Assembly (NCBI GenBank): GCA_030431475.1
Contig: JAUIJD010000004.1
Span: forward strand, 1 to 64,000
Length of the DNA: 64,000 nt
Reading direction: 5' to 3'
DNA from: Verrucomicrobiia bacterium
GTDB lineage: Bacteria > Verrucomicrobiota > Verrucomicrobiia > Verrucomicrobiales > Akkermansiaceae
Positions 1 through 8,924 of this stretch are shown here, in pieces. A program made the position numbers and the translations under genes. Each line of letters begins with the position of its first letter. The stretch's first letter is position 1. The notes under the pieces are model-generated. The model was not told where the DNA came from, searched no databases, and saw only the letters and a list, made by a program, of their open reading frames with translations.

Positions 1-1382
1 CCCTCCAGGAACTCGGCGACCGGGATCCCGAGATCGTTCGCCTCCTGCAGGAACACCTCTCCGTCCCGCGCCGTCGCGAACCCCCAGATGTTGTTGGGTC
101 CGGCCGTCAGCGGCTCGAAGGCCGATCCGTCCGAACGGAATCTCCCCAGCTTGCAGTGCTTGAAGGCAACCGACGCAGATCCATCCGCAAAGGGTTCGCC
201 GTCGGGGCGCCGCACCGTCGAGTCGTTGAAGAGACCCTGCGCGAGATAGATCCAGCCTCCCGGTGCCCGCTCGAACTGGTGGGGAAACAGGTGGGAGTCC
301 TGGATGCCGAACCCCGTCAAGACCACCTCGTGACCGTCGGCGCGGCCATCCCCGTCCCCGTCCCGGTAGTGGCGAATCTGATGGCCATACTGCACCAGGG
401 CGCCGTCGCCCAGAGGCAGCAGGCCCAAGGGGATCGCAAGGCCATCGGCAAACACCCGGGGTTGATGCGGACCGGGGCCGTAGGGATCGTCGAAGACCAG
501 CACCTTGTCCTGTCCGCCGCGCAGATAGAGCGCCTCCGCCTTGAGCCGGTCCTCGTTGGCATCGACCGGGTACTCGAACGCCGTCATCGTCCACATCCTG
601 CCCTGCGGGTCCCAGGTCACCGTGATCGGCTTGCCCACGCCCTGCTCCTCGCTTGCCACCAGCTCCACCTCGAATCCCTCGGGCACCTTGAAGGCCTCGA
701 GCTGCTGCTCCGGTGTTCGAGGGCTCACCACCGGCCACGCCGGTGCGCCCGGCGTGTCGGGCAGCCTCTCGATTTCGATGTCCTTGAACTCCACGAGAAA
801 GCGGCCTCCCCCGTGCGCCTGCAGCCCGATGCGCCCCTCGAGGGGGATCTCCCCATCCGCCTCGGTGTAGTCAATCGCCGCGACCCCGTTGATCCACGTG
901 CGGATGCGCGGACCCTCGCAACGGATCCGGTAGTCATTCCAGCCCCAGTCCTTCACCACCTCGGCGAGCGCTTCGGCACCGACCGGCTCCGAGATCACCT
1001 TCTTCCTACGAGATTCATCGTAGAGCTTCCCCCACCAACCGGTGCCGGCATCCACCTGATAGCCGATCATCTCATGACTGCCCGGCAACCGCTGACTGCG
1101 GATCTGGATGCCCGAATTCATGAAACCCTCGCCCTCCACCAGCCGCACCTTCAGCCTCAACTCGAAGTTCGCATAGCGCTCCTCGCTGGCGATGAAGGTG
1201 TTGTGGGGGACGTTCTTTTCCATCGAGCCGCCCCGGATCGCCCCGTCCTCGACGGACCACCATTTCTCCTCGCCCTCGCGGACGTCCCAACCCTCGAGGC
1301 TGGTCCCGTCGAAGATCGGTTCGGCGGCAAGAGGAAGCGCCAGCAGGGCCGGCCACCCCCGTAAAATGCAGGAAAGTCTCAT
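1..1382 (-). CDS. DUF1080 (3-keto-disaccharide hydrolase-like) protein fused to a PVC-type membrane-bound dehydrogenase/beta-propeller domain; 3' end runs off the window
   Basis: Reverse-strand translation from ATG at 1382: MRLSCILRGWPALLALPLAAEPIFDGTSLEGWDVREGEEKWWSVEDGAIRGGS..., signal peptide then DUF1080 signature, continuing into ...LEAFKVPEGFEVELVASEEQGVGKPITVTWDPQGRMW. Open to the window edge, so absent from the ORF track. Confidence 0.85.
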   Translation of the reverse strand, partial: MRLSCILRGWPALLALPLAAEPIFDGTSLEGWDVREGEEKWWSVEDGAIRGGSMEKNVPHNTFIASEERYANFELRLKVRLVEGEGFMNSGIQIRSQRLPGSHEMIGYQVDAGTGWWGKLYDESRRKKVISEPVGAEALAEVVKDWGWNDYRIRCEGPRIRTWINGVAAIDYTEADGEIPLEGRIGLQAHGGGRFLVEFKDIEIERLPDTPGAPAWPVVSPRTPEQQLEAFKVPEGFEVELVASEEQGVGKPITVTWDPQGRMWTMTAFEYPVDANEDRLKAEALYLRGGQDKVLVFDDPYGPGPHQPRVFADGLAIPLGLLPLGDGALVQYGHQIRHYRDGDGDGRADGHEVVLTGFGIQDSHLFPHQFERAPGGWIYLAQGLFNDSTVRRPDGEPFADGSASVAFKHCKLGRFRSDGSAFEPLTAGPNNIWGFATARDGEVFLQEANDLGIPVAEFLE

Positions 1383-1416
1383 GAGGAGGGTCCTTACGCC
1401 CCCCCCACGCCCCAGC

Positions 1417-1818
1417 TTACGCACCATCGCCGGCCAGCCCCACCCGGACGGCCTCCGCCATCGGGATCGGCCGCGCCTCGCATTGCTCGCGCCACCCCGG
1501 GAAGTTCCATTTGTTGGGAAATCCGGCGCACTGCTCGGGCTTCACCTCGTGAATGCGACACCCGCCGTCCCGGAGCATGATGCAGGAGTGGTCGGACCGC
1601 TCGATCAGCGACAGCCCCTGCCGGTTGGTGCGCAGCCGCGTGTAGCGCTCGATGAATCTCTGCTCGCTCATGCCGAGAAAGGAGGCGATGCGGGGAATTT
1701 CCTCCTCTTCCAGGCGCACGTCGCCGGGCCAGCGGCAGCAGGCGGTGCAACGCTGACACACGTAGTAGGTCTCGGGATCGAGGAAGACGTCCCGGTTCGA
1801 CGGCGATCCGTGGCTCAT
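1417..1818 (-). CDS. YkgJ-family zinc/iron-chelating Cys-cluster protein
   Basis: YYVCQRCTACCRWPGDVRL...HSCIMLRDGGCRIHEVKPEQCAGFPNKWNFPGW; start taken at the internal Met (MSHGSPSNRD). Confidence 0.8.
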   Translation of the reverse strand: MSHGSPSNRDVFLDPETYYVCQRCTACCRWPGDVRLEEEEIPRIASFLGMSEQRFIERYTRLRTNRQGLSLIERSDHSCIMLRDGGCRIHEVKPEQCAGFPNKWNFPGWREQCEARPIPMAEAVRVGLAGDGA

Positions 1819-2594
1819 CAACGGCTTGCCATCTGCTGCGCCCGCGCCGCCTTGTAGTACCCGTTCACCTTCGACTGGAAGGCGCGCCACTTGCGCCCGG
1901 GGCGGCCGTTGTCCAGGAGGAAGTGCGGGCAGTTCTTGTGCGGCTTGCTCACCCCTCGGCGCGGCCAGTGGTAGTGCGGCACCACCCGGCTCAGCGGGAT
2001 GCCGTGCTTGTGCATCAGGTAGGCCGTGAGACGCGCGGTGCGATCAATGGTGGCGCCGAGATCGGCACCGCGGTTCTCGCACATCTCGATCCCGATCGAG
2101 TAGTTGTTGCCCGGCCCGTCGAAGTCGGCGTGTTCGCCCTGCTCGTTGGTCGGCATGTGCTGGATCGCCGCGTCCTCATCCACGGTGAAGTGCCAGATCA
2201 GGTAGCCGATCCGATTGCCGCCCCGCCGCTTCGGCGCCCGCAGCGCTCCCCGCTTGAGCGCGAGCGAATGACGCTCGGCATCCGCCGAGTAGTTCTGGGT
2301 CGAGTGGATCGTGATGTAGCGCGGCGTCATGCGTCGCACCACTTTCCGCCCATGAGTCCCCTTCCGGACCATGTCCTGCTTGAGGTTCACCGATCGCAGC
2401 AGACTCGAGGTCCCCGACGGCCCGCCCGGGGTCGTGGTCCGCGATCCCGAGGAAACCGACGACGCCGAAGTCTGACGATGACTGCCCCACACCGGGACGC
2501 TGTCATCGCTGTAGCCCGCCACCGGGCCGACCTTGGCGCACTGTGAACCAAGTAGTAGCGCCAGCAGCACGGCGGGAATCGTCAGAGCCTTCAT
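1818..2594 (-). CDS. N-acetylmuramoyl-L-alanine amidase (Amidase_2 type), probable lipoprotein
   Basis: MKALTIPAVLLALLLGSQC lipobox-like N-terminus; PRYITIHSTQNYS...YLIWHFTVDEDAAIQHMPTNEQGEHA...NYSIGIEMCEN...VVPHYHWPRR amidase motifs. Confidence 0.85.
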   Translation of the reverse strand: MKALTIPAVLLALLLGSQCAKVGPVAGYSDDSVPVWGSHRQTSASSVSSGSRTTTPGGPSGTSSLLRSVNLKQDMVRKGTHGRKVVRRMTPRYITIHSTQNYSADAERHSLALKRGALRAPKRRGGNRIGYLIWHFTVDEDAAIQHMPTNEQGEHADFDGPGNNYSIGIEMCENRGADLGATIDRTARLTAYLMHKHGIPLSRVVPHYHWPRRGVSKPHKNCPHFLLDNGRPGRKWRAFQSKVNGYYKAARAQQMASR

Positions 2595-2656
2595 TTGGGA
2601 AAAGCGTAACATTCTCAATCGCGAGGGGAAGCAAGGAATCGGACGGAGTCAGGTTC

Positions 2657-5600
2657 ATGGATGATTCACTCCATCCCGAATTTCCGCCCGCCATCGACCA
2701 CCCCTTGCTGGAGCGCTCCTTGACTTGCCATTTTCCAGCCCGCGGCCAAGGTCCGGGCGTGCCCGCCAAGGCGCGTGTCAGTGACCTCTGGCTGACGCCT
2801 CCCCTCGAGGTCCCCGAATTCCGTCAACGCCTCGACCGGATGGTCGCTGGCGGCGGACCCGTTGCCTTCGACCACGTCGAGCCCGCCGCCCACGCGTGGC
2901 TGATCGCCCTGCTCCGCCGCGCCACGGATCTCCGCCGCACCTGGGTGCTCGTGCCATCGCCCAAGCAGCGCGAGCGGCTCGCCGCGGAACTCGGACTCTG
3001 GAACCTGCGGGCATCGATTCTTCCCGATCCGTCGGTGGAGGTCGGCGAGACCGAACTCGGCGACCCCGAGGGAGAAGCCGCCCGCCTGGAGCTCCTGGCC
3101 CGGGTTTCCCAGGACGGCGGGTTCTTCATCCTCGCCTCGCCCGATGTGTTCTCCTCGCCCGCGCCGGATCCCGAGAACCTCCGGCGGCGTCGGATCCGGC
3201 TCGAGCCCGGTGAGGAACACGACCCGACCGAGCTCGCCCGGATCCTGACCGATCAAGGCTACGAAAAGAACGTGCTGGTCCAGGACCGCGGCCAGTTCGC
3301 CGTGCGGGGAGGCATCCTCGACGTCTTCCCGTGGCAGAGCGGGCGCCCGCTCCGCATCGAGTTCTTCGATACCGAGATCGACTCGATCCGCGAGTTCGAG
3401 ATCGATTCCCAGACCTCCGTCCGCAAGCTGTCCCGCGCCGAGCTGCTTCTCGGCGAGGTCGAGAATTCCCGCACCGTCGGCGACTTCCGGCGACCGGGCG
3501 ACCAGGTGATCTCCATCGGGGAATGCGACGAGAACTGCGACGTCTCCATCCTCGAAGGCCCGGCGGACCCCGACGCCGAGGAGGACTTCTCGACCGCCTG
3601 TTTCGGCAAGCCCGTGGGATCGTTCGAGGCCGGGGACTTCGTCCTCGAGGACGCGCTGCGCGACCGCTTCTTCTCCCAGCTCTCCGAGTGGCACCGGGAT
3701 GGCTGGCGGGTCGGCATCGTCTTCTCGAACCGGGGTGAGCAGGAGCGCTTTGAAGAGCTCGTTCCCGGGAACCTCTCCTTCGCGCCCGAGTTCCTGCGCG
3801 GTGAACTGATGGAGAGCTTCACCGTGCCCGCCGCCCGCCTCGCCCTGCTCTCGTCGAGCGAGATCTTCGGCCGCTACCGCACGCCGGGCATGCTCGGGGT
3901 TTCCCGCGGGGACGCCCGGCAGATCACCACCGCGCGGGCGTCCCTGGACGACATCGCCGAGGGGGACCTCGTGGTGCACAGCGAGTACGGGGTCGGCCGC
4001 TTCCTCGGGATTCCCGAGGGCGAGGAGGAGATCACCATCGAGTACCGCGATGGTGCCCTGCTCTCGGTCCCGGTGGACCAGGCCCACCTCGTCAGCCGCT
4101 ACGTCGGAATCGGCGGCCGCCAGCCGCAGCTGTCGAAACTCGGGGGCACCGGCTGGCGGAACACCCGCAAGGGTGCCGAGAAGTCCATCCTCGACTACGC
4201 GGCGCGCCTGCTCCGGGTGCAGGCCGAGCGGGAGGCGGTGCCGGGATTCGCCCACCCGCCCGACAGCCGCTGGATGTGGGAATTCGAGAACTCGTTCCAC
4301 TTCACCGAAACCCCGGACCAGCGACGTGCCATCGATGAAACGAAGCGTGACATGGAATCGCCGCAGCCGATGGACCGCCTGATCTGCGGTGACGTCGGCT
4401 TCGGCAAGACCGAGGTCGCCATTCGCGCCGCCTTCAAGGCGGTGACCGGTGGCAAGCAGGTCGCGCTCCTGTGCCCGACGACGGTGCTCGCCGAGCAGCA
4501 CTGGCGGACGTTCCGCGAGCGAATGAGCGACTATCCGATCCGCATCGACCTCCTCAACCGTTTCCGGACCCCCGCCGAGTCACGGGAAACGATACGGGCC
4601 GTCGCCGATGGCAGCGCGGACATCGTCATCGGCACCCATCGTCTGCTCTCGGCCGACATCCATTTCAAGGATCTGGGCCTCGTGGTGGTCGATGAGGAAC
4701 AGCGGTTCGGCGTGAAGCACAAGGAGCGCTTCAAGGACCTGTTCCGGCAGATCGACGTGCTCACGCTCTCGGCCACCCCCATCCCGCGCACGCTCTACAT
4801 GGCACTCATGGGGGCGCGGGACATGTCGACCATCGACACTCCGCCGCCGAACCGGGTCCCGGTTCACACCACCGTCACTCCCTACGATGAGCGCATGATC
4901 CGCGACGCCGTCCGGCGCGAGCTGGCCCGGGGCGGCCAGGTGTTCTTCCTCCACAACCGCGTCAAGTCGATCGACATGATGCGCAAGAAGCTGACCGAGC
5001 TTCTCCCCGAAGCGCGGATCCTGGTCGGTCACGGGCAGATGGAGAAAGACGAACTCGAGGTCGTCATGCGGGGCTTCGTCCGGGGCGAAGCCGACATCCT
5101 CCTGGCCACAACCATCATCGAGACCGGCATCGACATCCCCAACGCCAACACCATTCTCATCGACCGTGCCGACCGTTTCGGTCTCGCCGACCTCTACCAG
5201 CTTCGCGGCCGGGTCGGGAGGGCGGGAGAGCAGGCCTACGCGATCCTCCTGCTGCCCCGCGAGCTGGTCACGCAGGGCGACGCCCGCAAGCGCATCCACG
5301 CCATCAAGCAGTACACCGCCCTCGGCTCGGGCTTCAAGATCGCCATGCGCGACCTCGAGATCCGGGGCGCCGGCAACCTGCTCGGCACGAAGCAGTCCGG
5401 CCAGATCGCCGCGGTCGGGTTCGGGCTCTACTGCCAGCTCCTGCGGCAATCGATCGACCGGCTCCAGGGCAAGGCACCGAAGGGCGCCGTCGACACGGCA
5501 TTCCGCAGCGACTTCGTCGCATTTTCCGACAGCGAGTTCCAGCGCGGCTCGGCGGATGTCGAGATGCTGCCCGCCTACCTGCCCCACCACTGGCTGGGTG

Positions 5601-5917
5601 AAACCCGCCTCCGCGTCAGCGCCTACCGCGAGATGGCCGAGTGCCTCGACGAGGAGGAACTCAACGGACTGGCCGCGCGCTGGGCCGACCGCTTCGGGCG
5701 GCTGCCCGACGAGGCCCGCCACCTGCTCGACATCACCCGCCTGCGCCTGCTCGGCGCGTCACGCGGCGTCGAGTCGATCGAGATCAAAGGCCAGCGGCTG
5801 ATGCTCCAGCGCAACGGAGACTACATCGTTCTCGAAGGCTCGCGCTTCCCCCGCCTCAAGGCCACCGGTGCGGCCGCCAAGCTGAACGAGTCGATCGAGC
5901 TGCTCCGGGCCCTCTGA
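2657..5917 (+). CDS. mfd: Transcription-repair coupling factor Mfd
   Basis: CarD-like domain (EGDLVVHSEYGVGRFLGI), Walker A DRLICGDVGFGKTEVAIRAAFKA, DEEQRFGVKHKE, TLSATPIPRTLYMAL, TRCF C-terminal domain. Start chosen at MDDSLHPE, internal to the 2543 ORF. Confidence 0.95.
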   Translation: MDDSLHPEFPPAIDHPLLERSLTCHFPARGQGPGVPAKARVSDLWLTPPLEVPEFRQRLDRMVAGGGPVAFDHVEPAAHAWLIALLRRATDLRRTWVLVPSPKQRERLAAELGLWNLRASILPDPSVEVGETELGDPEGEAARLELLARVSQDGGFFILASPDVFSSPAPDPENLRRRRIRLEPGEEHDPTELARILTDQGYEKNVLVQDRGQFAVRGGILDVFPWQSGRPLRIEFFDTEIDSIREFEIDSQTSVRKLSRAELLLGEVENSRTVGDFRRPGDQVISIGECDENCDVSILEGPADPDAEEDFSTACFGKPVGSFEAGDFVLEDALRDRFFSQLSEWHRDGWRVGIVFSNRGEQERFEELVPGNLSFAPEFLRGELMESFTVPAARLALLSSSEIFGRYRTPGMLGVSRGDARQITTARASLDDIAEGDLVVHSEYGVGRFLGIPEGEEEITIEYRDGALLSVPVDQAHLVSRYVGIGGRQPQLSKLGGTGWRNTRKGAEKSILDYAARLLRVQAEREAVPGFAHPPDSRWMWEFENSFHFTETPDQRRAIDETKRDMESPQPMDRLICGDVGFGKTEVAIRAAFKAVTGGKQVALLCPTTVLAEQHWRTFRERMSDYPIRIDLLNRFRTPAESRETIRAVADGSADIVIGTHRLLSADIHFKDLGLVVVDEEQRFGVKHKERFKDLFRQIDVLTLSATPIPRTLYMALMGARDMSTIDTPPPNRVPVHTTVTPYDERMIRDAVRRELARGGQVFFLHNRVKSIDMMRKKLTELLPEARILVGHGQMEKDELEVVMRGFVRGEADILLATTIIETGIDIPNANTILIDRADRFGLADLYQLRGRVGRAGEQAYAILLLPRELVTQGDARKRIHAIKQYTALGSGFKIAMRDLEIRGAGNLLGTKQSGQIAAVGFGLYCQLLRQSIDRLQGKAPKGAVDTAFRSDFVAFSDSEFQRGSADVEMLPAYLPHHWLGETRLRVSAYREMAECLDEEELNGLAARWADRFGRLPDEARHLLDITRLRLLGASRGVESIEIKGQRLMLQRNGDYIVLEGSRFPRLKATGAAAKLNESIELLRAL

Positions 5918-5919
5918 GA

Positions 5920-6336
5920 CTACTCCACCTCCTTCAGCCGGTCCTTGAGATCGGCGAGGCTCTTCCGCCAGTCCTCGTAGTCCTCGGCCTCTTCCCAGGT
6001 CTCCTTCAGTTCGCTCGGCTCGTTGAAGACCCGGTCGACGGTCTTGCGGGCACGCCGCAGGCGACCCTCGTCGTCATCGATCTCCTGGTCATCCACCCAG
6101 TCCTCGAGCGCCTCGGTATCCTCGGCGGATTTCCCCGGTCGGCCGTAGAGCCACGCCGTCACCTCGGCGGCCGCGATCCCTTCCTCGGCCATCGAGGCCT
6201 CGAGGAAATCATCGCCGCACGCGAGTACGGCATCCATGGCCTCGTCGACCATGGCGATCGAGCCGGACTCGACGAGCTCCGTGAGCCAGTCACTCGCCGC
6301 GTCGTTTGCAAATGGAGTCGTGTCCCAAGCACCCAT
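5920..6336 (-). CDS. DUF4259 domain-containing protein
   Basis: MGAWDTTPFANDAASDWLTEL N-terminal signature. Confidence 0.75.
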   Translation of the reverse strand: MGAWDTTPFANDAASDWLTELVESGSIAMVDEAMDAVLACGDDFLEASMAEEGIAAAEVTAWLYGRPGKSAEDTEALEDWVDDQEIDDDEGRLRRARKTVDRVFNEPSELKETWEEAEDYEDWRKSLADLKDRLKEVE

Positions 6337-6378
6337 GACCGTTGTTTGATCGAGACGAAATGCCTCTGTCAATCCCCC

Positions 6379-7218
6379 TCAGTCGCCGATTGTGATCTTC
6401 GACGGATCGAAGTCGACCTCGGGGAACTTCAAATCCAGCCCCTCGAGCACGTTCGCGAACAGTTTCGCCACGCAGAGATTCCGGTACCACTTGTGATCCC
6501 CGGGAATGATGTGCCACGGGGCGAAACGGGTGCTGGTCTTCTCGATGAGGTCCTCGTAGGCCCGCTGGAAGTCGTCCCATCGCTGGCGGTCGGCGAGGTC
6601 GTCCGGATTGAATTTCCAATGCTTGTTCGGATTCTTCAGCCGCTTCTCGAGTCGCCTCTTCTGCTCGTCCTTGGAGATGTGCAGGAAGATCTTCACGATC
6701 TTCGTCCCCTCCTCGGCGAGCATCCGCTCGAACTCGACGATATGGCGGTAGCGCCGCCGCCACACCTCGTCCGGAAGCAGCTTCTTCACGCGCACCGCGA
6801 TGATGTCCTCGTAGTGGCTCCGGTTGAAGATCATGATGTCGCCGTCGCCCGGCACGTGGGGATGCACCCGCCACAGGAAGTCGTGCGCGAGGTCCTCCTC
6901 GCTCGGCTTCTTGAAGGACCGCACGTGGATCCCCTGGGGATCGACCCGGGAAAACACGTGCTTCACGCAGCCATCCTTCCCCCCGGTGTCCATCGCCTGG
7001 ATGATGACCAGCACGCGGTGCTTGCCCTGCGCATACAACACCTTCTGCAGGGTCTGGATCTCGTCGCGGAGCGAATCGAACAACTCCTGGGTCGAGTTCT
7101 TCCCGCCGTCCGGACAGAGGCTGGTGTCGTCGGCATCCTCCTCCCGCAGTTTCACCTTGCTTCCTTCGGGCACGACGTAGGCTTCGAGGGGATCCCCAAC
7201 AATCTTCATCGTCCTCAT
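6379..7218 (-). CDS. ppk2: Polyphosphate kinase 2 family (polyP:nucleotide phosphotransferase)
   Basis: VLVIIQAMDTGGKDGCVKHVF Walker A-like, IMIFNRSHYEDIIAVRV, FAPWHIIPGDHKWYRN. Confidence 0.92.
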   Translation of the reverse strand: MRTMKIVGDPLEAYVVPEGSKVKLREEDADDTSLCPDGGKNSTQELFDSLRDEIQTLQKVLYAQGKHRVLVIIQAMDTGGKDGCVKHVFSRVDPQGIHVRSFKKPSEEDLAHDFLWRVHPHVPGDGDIMIFNRSHYEDIIAVRVKKLLPDEVWRRRYRHIVEFERMLAEEGTKIVKIFLHISKDEQKRRLEKRLKNPNKHWKFNPDDLADRQRWDDFQRAYEDLIEKTSTRFAPWHIIPGDHKWYRNLCVAKLFANVLEGLDLKFPEVDFDPSKITIGD

Positions 7219-7320
7219 GCTTCCGTCCCCATCCGCCCTTGAAAAGCATCAATTGCCCGAATTGGGGGTGTCACACATTCGGCGTTGCATGCAGCCCCCG
7301 CATCGCCACCCTAGCAGCCG

Positions 7321-8871
7321 ATGAGCTCTCCGGATGATCCGCCGTCCCCTCCACCCGCCCCGGTGACGGCGGTGCACATCGGCGCGAGTTCGGTCTCGAT
7401 GCTGGTCGCCGAGCCGCAGGAGAACGGACGCTACTCTCCCATCGATTTCCTCGAGCAGCCCGCTCCACTCGCGCGCGACATCTTCCGCTACGGCGAGATC
7501 GGGGGCGACACGACCGAACGCATCGTCGAGATCCTCGGCGGCTTCGTCGCCGCCGCCCGCGAGTACGGCGCGACTCCCGAGCGGAACGCCCGGGCGGTGG
7601 CGACCAACATCCTCGTCGAAGCCAGCAACCACGAACGCTTCCTCAACCGCGTCCGCATCGCCTGCGGGCTCGAGATCAACCCGATCGACGACGGGGAGAT
7701 GACGCGCCTGATCTACCTCAAGACGAGGCGCCGGCTGCTCGACACGCCCCCGATGAAACGCCGGAGCGCGATGGTGCTTCACGTCGGTCCGGGGAACACG
7801 CGGGCGCTGTTGTTCGAGGACGGGGCCATCCGCCGCTACACCAGCTACCGACTCGGCGCCCATCGCACCCGCGAGTCCATCGAGGGCTCCCACAGCGGCG
7901 GTGAGGCGATGCTGCGGGTGATCCGTGAGAACGCGTCCGGCAACCTCGCCCAGCTCAAGTTCGACTACCACGACGTCCGCATCGGCACGCTCGTGCTCAT
8001 CGGCTACGAGATCCAGCAGATCAGCCGGTTTCTCACCGACGCCTCCGGCTCCTGCGGACCGAAGACCCTGCGCCGGCTCTCCGCCGCCGCCGCGGAGATG
8101 AGCGACCTCGAGCTCGTCCAGCACTTCCAGACCGACTACCAGTCCGCGGAGGCGCTGGTGCCGGCGATCGAGACCAACCTCGCGATCGCCGAGGCGCTCG
8201 GCATCGAGGACCTGCACATCCCGTCGAGCGACTACGAGCAGGGCCTGCTGCAGGACATCCTGGTGTCGAACCAGCTCACCGACTCACTCGACCGGGAGGT
8301 GCTGCGTTCGGCGCGCATCCTCGCCTCGAGGTTCCTCTCCGACCCGAGCCATGGCGAACACGTGGCCCGCATCTCGCTCCATCTCTTCGACGAACTCGCG
8401 GACCTCCACCGCATGGGCCCCCACGAGCGCATGCTCCTCGAGGTTGCCGCCATCCTCCACGAAGTCGGCACCTTCATCAGCCCGCGGGCCCACCACAAGC
8501 ACTCGGAGTACATCATCCTCAACAGCGAGATCTTCGGGCTCGACCGGCGGGATGTCACGGTGATCGCGCTTGTCGGCCGCTATCACCGGCACTCCGGCCC
8601 GCGTCTCGACCACCCGACCTACCGCGAGCTGAGTCCCGGCGACCGGATTCTCGTCTCGAAGCTCGCCGCCATTCTCCGCGTCGCCGACGCCCTCGAGCGG
8701 ACCCACGACCAGCGGGTCCACGACATCATCACCCGGCGCTCGCGCCATCGCCTCCACCTGGTGCTTCCCGGGGTCTCGGACGTCGCGGTCGAACGTCTCG
8801 CGATGGAGTCCAAAGGGGATCTCTTCGAGCAGGTCTTCGGCCTCGAGGTGGTCATCGCCGACCCCGCGTAG
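7321..8871 (+). CDS. Ppx/GppA-family protein with HD-like C-terminal domain; phosphatase motifs divergent
   Basis: Overall Ppx/GppA layout: AVHIGASSVSMLVAE, DGEMTRLIYL, MVLHVGPGNTRALLF, then AAILHEVGTFISPRAHHKHSEYIILNSEIFG...VALVGRYHR. Confidence 0.85.
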   Translation: MSSPDDPPSPPPAPVTAVHIGASSVSMLVAEPQENGRYSPIDFLEQPAPLARDIFRYGEIGGDTTERIVEILGGFVAAAREYGATPERNARAVATNILVEASNHERFLNRVRIACGLEINPIDDGEMTRLIYLKTRRRLLDTPPMKRRSAMVLHVGPGNTRALLFEDGAIRRYTSYRLGAHRTRESIEGSHSGGEAMLRVIRENASGNLAQLKFDYHDVRIGTLVLIGYEIQQISRFLTDASGSCGPKTLRRLSAAAAEMSDLELVQHFQTDYQSAEALVPAIETNLAIAEALGIEDLHIPSSDYEQGLLQDILVSNQLTDSLDREVLRSARILASRFLSDPSHGEHVARISLHLFDELADLHRMGPHERMLLEVAAILHEVGTFISPRAHHKHSEYIILNSEIFGLDRRDVTVIALVGRYHRHSGPRLDHPTYRELSPGDRILVSKLAAILRVADALERTHDQRVHDIITRRSRHRLHLVLPGVSDVAVERLAMESKGDLFEQVFGLEVVIADPA

Positions 8872-8924
8872 TTCCCGTTTCCCGTGAGAAGTCCCAAGTT
8901 CCCAACCTCCCATTCCAGCATCTC

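Noticed and set aside
156-1364. 402-aa + strand ORF
   Set aside because: Antisense shadow of the DUF1080/dehydrogenase gene; no family signature and biased composition typical of high-GC reverse frames.
2666-5722. Long - strand ORFs (611 aa and 380 aa) opposite mfd
   Set aside because: The sense frame encodes unmistakable Mfd; the antisense translations are low-information shadows.
5641-7242. 533-aa + strand ORF overlapping mfd 3' end, DUF4259 and ppk2
   Set aside because: Spans three convincing genes in the wrong frame or strand.
7321-8871. LHEVG in the C-terminal domain as evidence of a degraded HD phosphohydrolase
   Set aside because: E. coli Ppx also carries HEVG at this position, so it is family-typical; only the N-terminal motifs are unusual.
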